From Leifsonia sp. ku-ls (GTDB lineage Bacteria; Actinomycetota; Actinomycetes; Actinomycetales; Microbacteriaceae): 64,000 nt of DNA. Every line of letters starts with the position of its first letter. Position 1 is the stretch's first letter. A model generated the notes under the pieces. It was given only the letters and a program-made list of their open reading frames with translations. It did no database searches and had not been told where the DNA came from. The stretch is from positions 124,100 through 188,099 of the forward strand of contig QKXI01000009.1 of the NCBI GenBank assembly GCA_003367665.1. The letters are read 5' to 3'. Of this stretch, positions 44,127 to 52,453 are shown one piece after another. The position numbers were made by a program, and so were the translations under genes.

Positions 44127-45353
44127 TCAGAGCCCCTCGGCCACCGCGGCCGCCGCGTGCAGCCAGGCGCGCCGGGTGCGCGGTGCGAGCGACTCGAAGG
44201 AGAGGCGCCCTCCGTGCATCTCGGGGTCGAACGGGATGGTGACGGCACGGCGTGCCAGCGGCTCGAACCCCCGCGCGACGCGGCCGACGTCGGACGCGGG
44301 ACCCGTCCGCTCGGACTGCGACACGATCACGACCGCGTCGCGCGCCAGGCGGGCCGAGTGCGCGTCGCGCTGCAGCAGCGCCTCCAGCAGCAGAGCGCCG
44401 GCCTCGGCGTGCTCGCCGAGCGCGGTGGTGGCGATGACGAGCTGGTCGGTGTGGTCGATCATCCGCAGCCAGCGCTCGGCCGACTCGTCGTTGCCGCTGT
44501 CGATGATCACCAGCCGGTAGAACTTCGTGGCGACGGCGTGGAGGCGGTCGAAGTCGGCGCTCGAGATCCGTTGCTCCGTGGCGAGCATGGTCGGGTTCGA
44601 GCGCAGGACGTCGTACTTGTCGGCGTTCTGGTGGTGCACGAAGTGGCCGATGTCCGCGGTGCGTGCACCGGCCGACATGAGGGTGTCGGTCGCCGGGAGC
44701 AGCGACTGGACGGTGGCGTCGTGCTCGTCCTTCTCGGTGCGCCAGCCGAGCGTTCCGCGGGTCTCGTTGTTGTCCCAGGCCAGAACGCCGGAGCCGCCGT
44801 TGCGCGCGAACACGGCGGAGAGGAGCGCCGTGGTCGGCGTCTTGTTGGCGCCGCCCTTGCCGTTCACGATGGCGATGGTGCGCGGCCCCGCCCAGTGCCG
44901 GCTCACGGCATCCAGCTCCGCCCGCTCCCGGAGCTCTGCGGCCGACGGGGAGAGAGGGACGCCGACCCGTGCGAGGGCCCCGCGGACGCCCTGCTTCGCC
45001 CGCTCCGGCCGTGGACGCTCGACGTGCAGGAACGACTCCCGGGTCGGCGCCTCGCGGGGGAGCGCGGGCTCGGGCGCGAGGGCGTCGCCCGGGGCGAGGA
45101 TCTCCTCGTCGCCGATGCTGCCGTCGGGCTGGACGGCGAGCAGCCAGTCGCCCTCCTCGTCGGAGACGGTGAGTCGGACCGGCTGCCCGGCGGCGGCCGC
45201 GAGCTCGCCCACACGCCCGAGCACCGCCTCGCGCAGGCGCTGCGTGCTCTCCTCGGCGAAGCTCTCGTGCACGCCGTCGCCGATCAGCTCCCCGGTGGCG
45301 TCCGGGGAGAGGCGTGCGCTGAGCTGCGGCGATGAGGTCAGGTCGAGGGTCAC
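44127..45353 (-). CDS. orphan ParA/MinD-like ATPase
   Basis: A 408-residue protein starting at GTG 45353, with AGGAA close upstream. The first 150 residues are an acidic, probably separate domain. The deviant Walker A NGKGGANKT lies at 164-172, with the signature lysine of the ParA/MinD superfamily. LAWDNNETRGTLGW replaces the usual switch I, and VIIDSGNDESAERWL is the Walker B region. No ParB, parS-like repeats or flagellar genes are nearby. It may position a cargo or belong to a secretion-related system; the role is unknown. Confidence 0.75.
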   Translation of the reverse strand: MTLDLTSSPQLSARLSPDATGELIGDGVHESFAEESTQRLREAVLGRVGELAAAAGQPVRLTVSDEEGDWLLAVQPDGSIGDEEILAPGDALAPEPALPREAPTRESFLHVERPRPERAKQGVRGALARVGVPLSPSAAELRERAELDAVSRHWAGPRTIAIVNGKGGANKTPTTALLSAVFARNGGSGVLAWDNNETRGTLGWRTEKDEHDATVQSLLPATDTLMSAGARTADIGHFVHHQNADKYDVLRSNPTMLATEQRISSADFDRLHAVATKFYRLVIIDSGNDESAERWLRMIDHTDQLVIATTALGEHAEAGALLLEALLQRDAHSARLARDAVVIVSQSERTGPASDVGRVARGFEPLARRAVTIPFDPEMHGGRLSFESLAPRTRRAWLHAAAAVAEGL

Positions 45354-45495
45354 GGCATTCCTTCCGCGGTCCGTGGACGGAGCATGCACAGACCGACATC
45401 GGACGGTAGACCCGTTGTGCGCGGTCGTCCAGTGGCGCTCAGCCGGTTGTCAGGCGGCGTGATCGGTCAGCGCACGCCGGGATACCGTGGGTGCC

Positions 45496-45822
45496 ATGCC
45501 CACGATCGAGATCGGCACCGCATCGACGCTGGATGACCGCGACCTGGAGGCGATCCGGCGGCTGCTGCCCCAGCTGTCCCGCTCCGCGACCTACGACGCG
45601 GAGCGCGTCCGGGCCATGCTCGACCACCCCGGCGTCGACCTCCTGGTCGCCCGGGCGGAGGGCGCGCTGGTCGGCATGGCGACGCTCGCGGAGGAGCGCG
45701 GCCTCCGCACCCTCGACCTCACCGCGCGTCCCAGCAGGACCGCGGCGATCGCGCTGTACGAGTCGGTCGGTTTCGTCCGACGTGACTCGACGGTCATGCG
45801 GTTCGCGGGTCGGCGAGAGTAG
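45496..45822 (+). CDS. GNAT-family protein with internal deletion of CoA-binding motif
   Basis: A 108-residue protein whose two ends match GNAT acetyltransferases: [13 protein letters not shown] in the middle strand region and [20 protein letters not shown] plus [10 protein letters not shown] near the end. The segment normally between them, about 35-40 residues with the RGxGxG acetyl-CoA loop, is missing, and MATL runs straight into AEERGL. An in-frame deletion is the simplest explanation, so the product is probably inactive. It is followed 5 bases later by a NUDIX gene. Confidence 0.7.
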   Translation: MPTIEIGTASTLDDRDLEAIRRLLPQLSRSATYDAERVRAMLDHPGVDLLVARAEGALVGMATLAEERGLRTLDLTARPSRTAAIALYESVGFVRRDSTVMRFAGRRE

Positions 45823-45827
45823 AGACC

Positions 45828-46274
45828 ATGCCGACGTCCGACTACATCCGGTCCCTCCGCGCCAGGATCGGGACCGAGCTGCTGCTCCTGCCCGGCGTCA
45901 CGGCCGTCATCCGCGACGGTGAGCGCTTCCTCCTCGGGCGCCACGCGCATTCCGGGCTCTGGAGCCTGATCGGCGGTGGCGTCGAGCCGGGCGAGGAGCC
46001 GGCCGACGCGGCGGTGCGCGAGGTCCGGGAGGAGACCGGCGCGCGAGCCCGGGTGCTGGGTATCGTGGGAGCCTACGGCGGCGAACCGCTGATGGTGGAG
46101 TACCCGAACGGCGATCGGGTCGGTTACGTGACGGTCGCGTATCACTGCGTACTCCTCGACGCTCCCGAACCCGACCGCGAGGAGCTCCTCGAGGTCGGGT
46201 GGTTCACGAGGCAGGAGATCGCGCAGCTGCCACGCCGCGCCTGGATCGACCGGGTGATCGCCGACGCCCCCTGA
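45828..46274 (+). CDS. NUDIX hydrolase
   Basis: A 148-residue hydrolase of nucleoside diphosphate-linked compounds. The NUDIX box is complete: [20 protein letters not shown] (about residues 45-65). [15 protein letters not shown] precedes it and a tryptophan-rich end follows ([13 protein letters not shown]). The substrate is unknown. It directly follows the truncated GNAT gene and converges with the ABC ATPase gene. Confidence 0.9.
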   Translation: MPTSDYIRSLRARIGTELLLLPGVTAVIRDGERFLLGRHAHSGLWSLIGGGVEPGEEPADAAVREVREETGARARVLGIVGAYGGEPLMVEYPNGDRVGYVTVAYHCVLLDAPEPDREELLEVGWFTRQEIAQLPRRAWIDRVIADAP

Positions 46275-46280
46275 CACCCG

Positions 46281-46979
46281 TCACGCCACCCGCGCCGCCT
46301 CCGGCACCTCTGCCCGGCCGTCGACCATCGTCACCAGCTCGTCGAGCGCCCCGCGGTGGACGAGGTCGTGCGTCACCAGCAGGGTCGCCGTGCCGCGCTC
46401 GTGGCTGAGGTCGTGGAGGAGCTGCATGATCGCGGCGCCGCGCTCCTGGTCGAGGGCGCTGGTGGGCTCGTCGACGAGGAGCACCGACGGCTCGTGCACC
46501 AGGGCGCGCGCGATCGCCACCCGCTGGCGTTGACCGCCGGAGAGCTGCGCGGGACGTTTCCCGGCGTGGGCGGAGAGGCCGACCGCGTCGAGCAGTTCGT
46601 CCGCTCGGCGGCGCACGTCCGCCCGGCGGTCGCGGCTGCGGCCGCCGCCGAGCTCGGCCATGACGGCCACCTGTTCGCGCGCGGTCAGGGCCGGCAGGAG
46701 GTTCGACTGCTGGAAGACGATGCCGATGCGGTCTCGGCGCATGGCCGCCGCCTCGCGTCGGGTCAGGGCCGCGGCATCCACGTCGTCGATCAGGACGCGG
46801 CCGGAGTCGGGTCGAATCAGCGTCGCCGCGACGGCAAGGAGGGAGGACTTGCCCGAGCCGGAGGGGCCGGTGATCCCGGTCACCACGCCACGGCGGGCCG
46901 TGAGGGAGACGTGGTCGACGGCGGTGACGCGCGCGTCGCCGTCCGGGAAGGTGAGGGTGACGTCGTCGAGGGTGATCAT
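46281..46979 (-). CDS. ABC transporter ATP-binding protein, MacB/LolD type
   Basis: A 232-residue ATPase with Walker A GPSGSGKSS (about 37-45), Q-loop VFQQSNLL, signature LSGGQRQRV, Walker B VLLVDEPTSALDQE and H-loop VTHD. It overlaps the permease gene by 4 bases (ATGA). The pair is divergent from a NarL-type two-component system that probably regulates it, an arrangement common for antibiotic or envelope-stress exporters. Confidence 0.9.
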   Translation of the reverse strand: MITLDDVTLTFPDGDARVTAVDHVSLTARRGVVTGITGPSGSGKSSLLAVAATLIRPDSGRVLIDDVDAAALTRREAAAMRRDRIGIVFQQSNLLPALTAREQVAVMAELGGGRSRDRRADVRRRADELLDAVGLSAHAGKRPAQLSGGQRQRVAIARALVHEPSVLLVDEPTSALDQERGAAIMQLLHDLSHERGTATLLVTHDLVHRGALDELVTMVDGRAEVPEAARVA

Positions 46980-48064
46980 CGGTTGCTCCCGAGGGCGGTG
47001 AGGGGGTCGGCGGAGGTGACGGTGCGCAGCGCGACGGCCGCGCCGGCGAGGCCCAGCAGCGCCATGGCGGCGGCCGGGACGACGGTGGTGAGCGGGCTGA
47101 GGAGGAACGGCAGCGCGCCGCCGGCCAGCAGGCCGAGGCCGACCACGAGGGCCATGCCGACCCCGATCCCGGCGACCAGCACGACGAGCGCCTGGCCGAG
47201 GGCGTCCCGGACCAGGGCCGCCGTGGAGGCGCCGAGCGCCTTGAGCACGGCGACGTCGGCGGAGCGCTGCATGGTCCAGACCGTGAAGAACGCGCCGACC
47301 ACCAGCGCGGAGACGCCGAACAGCAGGGCGATCATGAGTCCGAGCGAGCCGATCTCCGACGTGAAGGTCTCGAGCGCCGTGAGGCTCAGCAGCGGCGGGT
47401 TGGCGACGGTGCCGGTGTCGGCCGCGACGGCGTCCCAGTCGGGCGAGCCGCTGACGGCGAGGACGGTCGGCTCGCCCGTGCCGCCGAACCGGCGGTCGGC
47501 GTCGGCCCAGGCCTCCGGCGTGAGCGTGACGACGGGGGTGTGGCTGAACCAGAGGTCGCCGCCGACCGCGCTAACACGGTAGGTCGCGCCGGCGATGGAC
47601 ACCCGGCCGCCGACGCCGACGCCCAGGTCCTTCGCCGCGCCGGCGGAGAGGCCGACCTGGTCGTCGCGGTGCGGTGCGAGGTCGGTGACCGCCGAGGCGG
47701 GCGCGTCGTCGGGGACGCCGAACAGCGCGACCCCGACGGAGGAGGCGCCGCCGGCCGCGGCGTCGGAGGCCCGGCCCTGGACGATGCCGACGGCCGTCGC
47801 GTCCCGGACCCCGTCGGCGTCCCGCCAGGCGGACACGGTCTCAGGCGACAGGGTCGACTCGGAGAAGGAGGGACGAGCGCCGGCGGAAGTCTGCAGCACG
47901 AGACGCTCGCCCGGCAGGTCGAGCACGGCGGAGACGTTCTGCGAGGCCAGGCCGCCGGCGAGGCCGGCCAGGAAGCCGACGAGCAGGGTGATGAGGGCGA
48001 CGACCGCACCGATCAGGAGGAATCGGCCTCGGGCGTGCCGGAGGTCGCGCCAGGCGACGAACAC
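46976..48064 (-). CDS. ABC transporter permease, FtsX/MacB-like
   Basis: A 362-residue permease. GTG 48064 is preferred because AAAGGA lies upstream and the first helix soon follows (FVAWRDLRHARGRFLLIG). The layout is one helix (about 12-38), an extracytoplasmic domain of about 200 residues, then three helices from about 245. VLKALGASTAALVRDALGQA is the characteristic loop of FtsX permeases. It acts with the ATPase encoded by the overlapping gene. Confidence 0.82.
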   Translation of the reverse strand: MFVAWRDLRHARGRFLLIGAVVALITLLVGFLAGLAGGLASQNVSAVLDLPGERLVLQTSAGARPSFSESTLSPETVSAWRDADGVRDATAVGIVQGRASDAAAGGASSVGVALFGVPDDAPASAVTDLAPHRDDQVGLSAGAAKDLGVGVGGRVSIAGATYRVSAVGGDLWFSHTPVVTLTPEAWADADRRFGGTGEPTVLAVSGSPDWDAVAADTGTVANPPLLSLTALETFTSEIGSLGLMIALLFGVSALVVGAFFTVWTMQRSADVAVLKALGASTAALVRDALGQALVVLVAGIGVGMALVVGLGLLAGGALPFLLSPLTTVVPAAAMALLGLAGAAVALRTVTSADPLTALGSNR

Positions 48065-48212
48065 GGTGGTCCTTTCCGCGCCGCGGACCCTCCGCGACGG
48101 CTCTTCCAGCCTTCCGTCGCGGCTTCCGGCGGGCATCGCCTGCGGGATGGGTTCCGCGATCGAACTTTCGGTTGATCCGCTCGGAGCCGTGCGTCCGTAG
48201 TCTGGGGAGGAC

Positions 48213-49388
48213 ATGCCGCACACACCGCTGACCCCCGTCTTCGTCGGGTTGCGCGTCGGCCTGCATGTGCTGGTCGCCGCCCTGCTGGCGCTTGTCGTGC
48301 TGCGGGTGCTGCTCGTCCCGTCGCCGTTCGGCTGGCTCGCGCTGCTGCTCTCCCTCGTGTTCGCGGCCGTCTACGTCGCAGGCGCCCTCGTCGCTCGGCT
48401 GCCGTCCGCGCGCCGGCGCGTCGGCGGGGTGCTGTGGATCTCTGCGCTGACGCTGGTGTGGGTGGCGCTCGTGTTCCTCGTCCCGGAGGCGGCGTACCTC
48501 GTCTTCCCACTGTTCTTCCTCTACCTGCACGTGCTGCCGCCCACGATCGGCCCGGTCGCGGTGGTGGCGGCGACGATCGTCGCGATCGTGGCGCTCGGTC
48601 TGCACGGCGGCTTCACGCTCGGCGGCGTCATCGGGCCCCTGGTGGGCGCCGGCGTCGCGCTCCTCATCGGGCTCGGCTACCGCGCTCTGGCCCGGGAGGC
48701 CGCCGAGCGGGAGACGCTGCTGGCCGAGCTGCTGGCGACCCGCGACCGACTGGCCGCGTCGGAGCGGGAGCAGGGGGTGCTCTCGGAGCGTTCGCGCCTG
48801 GCGCGCGAGCTGCACGACACCGTCGCGCAGGGGCTGTCGAGCATCCGGCTGCTCCTGTTCGCCGCGGAGCAGGCCGACCCCGACCGGCCGGGGATCGAGC
48901 ACGTCCGGCTGGCGCGCGAGACGGCGGCGGACGCGCTGGCGGAGACCCGCCGCTTCATCCGCGAGCTGACGCCGCCGTCGCTCGACCGCGGCCTCGGCTC
49001 CGCGCTGCGCAGGCTCGGCGACCAGTGGACGCGCGACGGGCTGACCGTCACCGTCACCGCCGGACGTGACGACCGCATCCCGATGGACGAGCAGACCGCC
49101 CTGCTGCGGATCGCCCAGGGGGCGCTGGCGAACGTCGCCCAGCATGCCGGCGCCGCGAACGTCCGGGTCGCCCTCGACGTGGACGCGTCGCAGGTCCGCC
49201 TGGTGGTGGCCGACGACGGGGCCGGATTCGACCCCGCGGCGGCCCGCGCCGTGGCCGCGTCGACTGACTCGTTCGGCCTGCGCGCCATCCAGGAGCGCGT
49301 CGACCAGCTCGGCGGCGACCTCCTCATCGACAGCGCGCCCGGCCGGGGGACGACGCTCACGGTGACGCTGGGGCGGGAGAAGCGATGA
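48213..49388 (+). CDS. NarL-type sensor histidine kinase
   Basis: A 391-residue kinase. Residues 1-160 hold five or six helices. The dimerisation region is HisKA_3, with phospho-acceptor His in LARELHDTVAQGLSSIRL. The ATP-binding domain has VVADDGAGFD and DSAPGRGTTLTV. It overlaps the response regulator gene by 4 bases and is divergent from the ABC exporter it probably controls. Confidence 0.92.
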   Translation: MPHTPLTPVFVGLRVGLHVLVAALLALVVLRVLLVPSPFGWLALLLSLVFAAVYVAGALVARLPSARRRVGGVLWISALTLVWVALVFLVPEAAYLVFPLFFLYLHVLPPTIGPVAVVAATIVAIVALGLHGGFTLGGVIGPLVGAGVALLIGLGYRALAREAAERETLLAELLATRDRLAASEREQGVLSERSRLARELHDTVAQGLSSIRLLLFAAEQADPDRPGIEHVRLARETAADALAETRRFIRELTPPSLDRGLGSALRRLGDQWTRDGLTVTVTAGRDDRIPMDEQTALLRIAQGALANVAQHAGAANVRVALDVDASQVRLVVADDGAGFDPAAARAVAASTDSFGLRAIQERVDQLGGDLLIDSAPGRGTTLTVTLGREKR

Positions 49389-50005
49389 TCCACGTCCTGA
49401 TCGCGGACGACCATCCGGTGGTGCGGGCCGGACTGCGCGCGCTCCTCTCGGCGACCGAGGATGTGACGGTCGTCGGGGAGGCTGCCACGCCCGACGAGGC
49501 AGTGTCGCTCGCCGAGCAGCTGGCGCCGGAGCTCGTGCTGATGGACCTGCAGTTCGGCGAGGCGGACACCGGCGCCGACGCGACCCGTCGCATCCGCGCC
49601 CTGGACGCGGCGCCGTACGTGCTCGTCCTCACCAACTACGACACCGACGGCGACATCCTCGGCGCGGTCGAGGCCGGGGCGAGCGGCTATCTGCTCAAGG
49701 ACGCGCCGCCGCACGAGCTGGTCGCCGCGGTGCGCGCGGCGGCACGCGGCGAGAGCGCGCTGGCGCCCGCGATCGCCGGCCGGCTGCTTGCCAGGATGCG
49801 CGCCCCGCAGGTGAGCCTGTCCGCGCGCGAGATCGAGGTGCTGCAGCTGGTGGCGGAAGGTGCGTCCAACGGCGACATCGCGGCCCGGCTGCACGTGACG
49901 GATGCGACGGTCAAGTCGCACCTCGTGCATGTCTTCTCGAAGCTCGGTGTCGGGTCGCGCACGGCGGCGGTGGCGGAGGCGCGAGCGCTCGGCATTCTGC
50001 GGTGA
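49385..50005 (+). CDS. NarL-type response regulator
   Basis: A 206-residue two-domain regulator. The receiver has acidic pocket IADDHPVV, phospho-acceptor Asp in ELVLMDLQFG and the conserved Lys of YLLKDAP. The LuxR-type helix-turn-helix at the end reads LSAREIEVLQLVAEGASNGD and DATVKSHLVHVFSKL. Partner of the overlapping kinase gene. The 132 bases after it hold no gene I can support. Confidence 0.93.
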   Translation: MIHVLIADDHPVVRAGLRALLSATEDVTVVGEAATPDEAVSLAEQLAPELVLMDLQFGEADTGADATRRIRALDAAPYVLVLTNYDTDGDILGAVEAGASGYLLKDAPPHELVAAVRAAARGESALAPAIAGRLLARMRAPQVSLSAREIEVLQLVAEGASNGDIAARLHVTDATVKSHLVHVFSKLGVGSRTAAVAEARALGILR

Positions 50006-50137
50006 CCGCCTCGCCGTGACGTCGGTCTCCGCGCTTATTGGCTTTTCGGTGCGTGTGGCGGATACTCGAAACACGGCGTCGGCGGGGCGAACGGTTTCCC
50101 CCAGCCGAGCGGCGGCCCGTCGGCGTCCGTAGACCTT

Positions 50138-50638
50138 TCAGGCCGTGCCGGCGGTGTCCAGCGGCAGGCGCATCGCGAAGCGTTCCAGCTCCACGTCGCC
50201 GCGGCGGACGAGCTGCCGTCCCTGCACCTGGAAGCCGGCGCGTTCGAACACGGGTCGGGCGAGCCGGCTGGCGTGGGTGCTGAGCGCGGCCAGCGCGCGG
50301 TCGCGGCCCAGGGCGATGGCGTGCTGCACGAGGGCTCCGCCGATGCCGCGGCGGGCGAGGCCGGGGAAGGTGAAGAGGCGGTCGATGTAGCCGTCGTCGC
50401 GGAGGTCGGAGAAGCCGGCGACGATGCCGTCGAGCTCGGCGACGAAGGTGCCGGCCTGTTGCCGCTCCTCGTTCCATCCGGTGGCTCGGGGGTGGTCGCC
50501 GAGCCAGGCGGTGGTCTGTTCCTCGGTGTAGTCGGTGCGGGCGGCGGTGAGGATGGCGCGGACGAAGATCTCCAGGGTGGCGGCGGCGTCCTGGGCGCGG
50601 TACGGGCGGATCCGGAGGCCGGACGGGGGAGTGCTCAT
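50138..50638 (-). CDS. GNAT-family N-acetyltransferase
   Basis: A 166-residue acetyltransferase. The acetyl-CoA loop is FPGLARRGIGGALVQHAIAL, complete with the RxxGxG pattern, unlike the broken GNAT gene at 45496. RPVFERAGFQVQGRQLVRRG is the closing strand region. ATG 50638 begins with the expected LRIRPYRAQDAAATLEIF. The substrate is unknown. Confidence 0.88.
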   Translation of the reverse strand: MSTPPSGLRIRPYRAQDAAATLEIFVRAILTAARTDYTEEQTTAWLGDHPRATGWNEERQQAGTFVAELDGIVAGFSDLRDDGYIDRLFTFPGLARRGIGGALVQHAIALGRDRALAALSTHASRLARPVFERAGFQVQGRQLVRRGDVELERFAMRLPLDTAGTA

Positions 50639-50715
50639 CGGGGTCTCGCTTCTCTCGGGTGGGCTCGTTCGTCTCCTCCCGAGCCTAGGAGGCCGCCGGT
50701 CCGTCCGCCGGCGGG

Positions 50716-51705
50716 TCAGCGCAGCGCCATCCCCGGCACGCGGGCGCGGATCGCCTGAAGGGTCGCCTCGTCGGAGACGCCCTGCCAATCCCAGCGCGGC
50801 GTGTACGGCGCGGTGAGGGCGGTCACCTCGTCGTCGCTGAGCTCCACGTCGAGCGACGCGACGGCGTCGTCGATCTGGCCGGTCGTGTTGGCGCCCACCA
50901 GCGGCGCGGTCACGACCGGCTGGCGGTGCAGCCACGCCAGCGCGATGCTCGCCCGGCTCACGCCGTGGGCGGAGGCGACCTCGCCGACCGCATCCACGAT
51001 GGCGCGGTTGGACGCCTCCTCGGCGGGCGTGTAGAGAAGGTCGGCGTAGTCGCCGTCGCTCTCGGAACGCGCCGACGTGCGGGCCGCATCCCACGGCCGG
51101 GTCAGCCGGCCGCGGGCGAGCGGACTCCACACGATCGTGCCGACGCCCTCGTCCAGACAGAGCGGGATCATCTCCCGCTCCTCCTCGCGCGCCAGCAGGT
51201 TGTAGTGGTCCTGCATCGTGACGAACCGGGCCCAGCCGTGCTGCTTCTGCAGGTTCAGCGCCTTGGCGAACTCCCACGCGAACATGGAGGAGGCGCCGAG
51301 GTAGCGCACCTTGCCGGCCTTGACGACGTCGTGCAGCGCCTCCAGGGTCTCCTCCAGCGGGGTGGCGTGGTCGTTGCGGTGGATCTGGTACAGGTCGATG
51401 TAGTCCGTGCCGAGGCGGCGCAGCGAGTGGTCGACCTCGGTCATGACGGCCTTGCGCGAGAGGCCGCTGCCGTTCGGTCCCGGCCGCATCGGGTGGCGCA
51501 CCTTGGTCGCGATGACGACCTCGTCGCGGTCGGCGAAGTCCTTCAGCGCGCGGCCGAGGATCTCCTCGCTCGAGCCGTTCGAGTACATGTTGGCGGTGTC
51601 GAAGAAGTTGATGCCGGCTTCCAGGGCGTGCTTGATGAGCGGCCGGGCGTCCTCCTCTCCTTTGGACCACACCGGGTGGCCGCGGTCGGGCTCGCCGTAG
51701 GTCAT
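50716..51705 (-). CDS. aldo/keto reductase with unresolved N-terminus
   Basis: An NADPH-dependent reductase of the AKR family. NFFDTANMYSNGSSEEILG, KVRYLGASSMFAWEFAKAL and YNLLAREEEREMIPL contain the catalytic and cofactor segments. Homologous sequence begins before the first in-frame ATG at 51705: residues DVSPIAIGA are coded to about 51735, but no in-frame ATG, GTG or TTG lies near. The usual opening LGxSGL is missing and the region abuts the divergent TetR start at 51745. A 5' deletion or one-base error is likely; 51705 is a formal start only. Confidence 0.65.
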   Translation of the reverse strand: MTYGEPDRGHPVWSKGEEDARPLIKHALEAGINFFDTANMYSNGSSEEILGRALKDFADRDEVVIATKVRHPMRPGPNGSGLSRKAVMTEVDHSLRRLGTDYIDLYQIHRNDHATPLEETLEALHDVVKAGKVRYLGASSMFAWEFAKALNLQKQHGWARFVTMQDHYNLLAREEEREMIPLCLDEGVGTIVWSPLARGRLTRPWDAARTSARSESDGDYADLLYTPAEEASNRAIVDAVGEVASAHGVSRASIALAWLHRQPVVTAPLVGANTTGQIDDAVASLDVELSDDEVTALTAPYTPRWDWQGVSDEATLQAIRARVPGMALR

Positions 51706-51744
51706 CGCGCCGATGGCGATGGGGGAGACGTCGGAGGGTGTCGC

Positions 51745-52311
51745 ATGCCGTCGGAATCCACCTCTGGCGCGCGCCGCGCGGACGCGCAGCGCAACCGCGC
51801 ACGGATCCTCGAGGTGGCCTACCGGGCTTTCGCGGACGACCCGGACGTGTCGCTCAACGCCATCGCCAAGCTGGTCGGCGTCGGCGCGGGCACGCTCTAC
51901 CGCCACTTCCCGACGAGGGAGTCCCTGCTCCTCGCGGTGTACCAGGAGGAGGTCGAGCAGCTGGTCGGCGCCGTCGACCGGATGCTGGCCGAGCAGGAGC
52001 CGCTCGACGCGTTCCGCGCCTGGTCGAGAAAGCTGGCCGCCTATGCCCGCATCAAGCACGGGATCGGAGAAGCGCTGACGAGCCCCGAGGCGCAGGAGGT
52101 CATCGGCGAAACCTGGACGCCTGTCCGGCGGGCCGTCGCGCGGCTGCTCGAGGCCGCGGCCGCGCAGGGTGAGGTACGCGAGGGCATCGACCCCGACGAC
52201 GTGATCCTGCTGCTCAGCGCGCTGTGGCGCGTTCCGGAGGGAGAGGTGGGCCTGCGGCAGGCGGACCGGCTGTTGGAGCTGATCGTCGCCGCCCTCCGCG
52301 TCGATGCCTGA
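51745..52311 (+). CDS. TetR-family transcriptional regulator
   Basis: A 188-residue regulator with GGAGGG 7 bases before the ATG. The N-terminal helix-turn-helix is NAIAKLVGVGAGTLYRHFPT. The C-terminal helical domain matches the TetR_C_33 type (YARIKHGIGEALTSPEAQE). It is divergent from the aldo/keto reductase, with almost no spacer, and probably regulates it and itself. A long hairpin follows the stop. Confidence 0.9.
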   Translation: MPSESTSGARRADAQRNRARILEVAYRAFADDPDVSLNAIAKLVGVGAGTLYRHFPTRESLLLAVYQEEVEQLVGAVDRMLAEQEPLDAFRAWSRKLAAYARIKHGIGEALTSPEAQEVIGETWTPVRRAVARLLEAAAAQGEVREGIDPDDVILLLSALWRVPEGEVGLRQADRLLELIVAALRVDA

Positions 52312-52312
52312 G

Positions 52313-52358
52313 CCCCAAACTGGGGTACGGCTTTGTCCTCAAAAGTGAGGACAAAGCC
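52313..52358 (+). terminator. two successive hairpins after the TetR gene
   Basis: CCCC-AAACT-GGGG at 52313-52325 is followed by GGCTTTGTCCTCA (52329-52341), AAAG, TGAGGACAAAGCC (52346-52358), a perfect 13-bp stem. A third small palindrome, TGAGC-AAA-GCTCA, lies at 52387-52399. The first two probably end the TetR transcript; the last may belong to the promoter of the next gene. Confidence 0.55.
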
Positions 52359-52453
52359 CGAATCCAGAGATACCCTGACTGATAGATGAGCAAAGCTCAC
52401 CTCCAAGAACCCGACGATGCGTCCTCGATCGGACGCGAAGGAGGGATGGGGCC

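Noticed and set aside
50006-50137. A possible riboswitch or small RNA in the spacer after the response regulator
   Set aside because: There are short GGGG/CCCC pairs but no recognised motif, and the region is at the 3' ends of two convergent genes.
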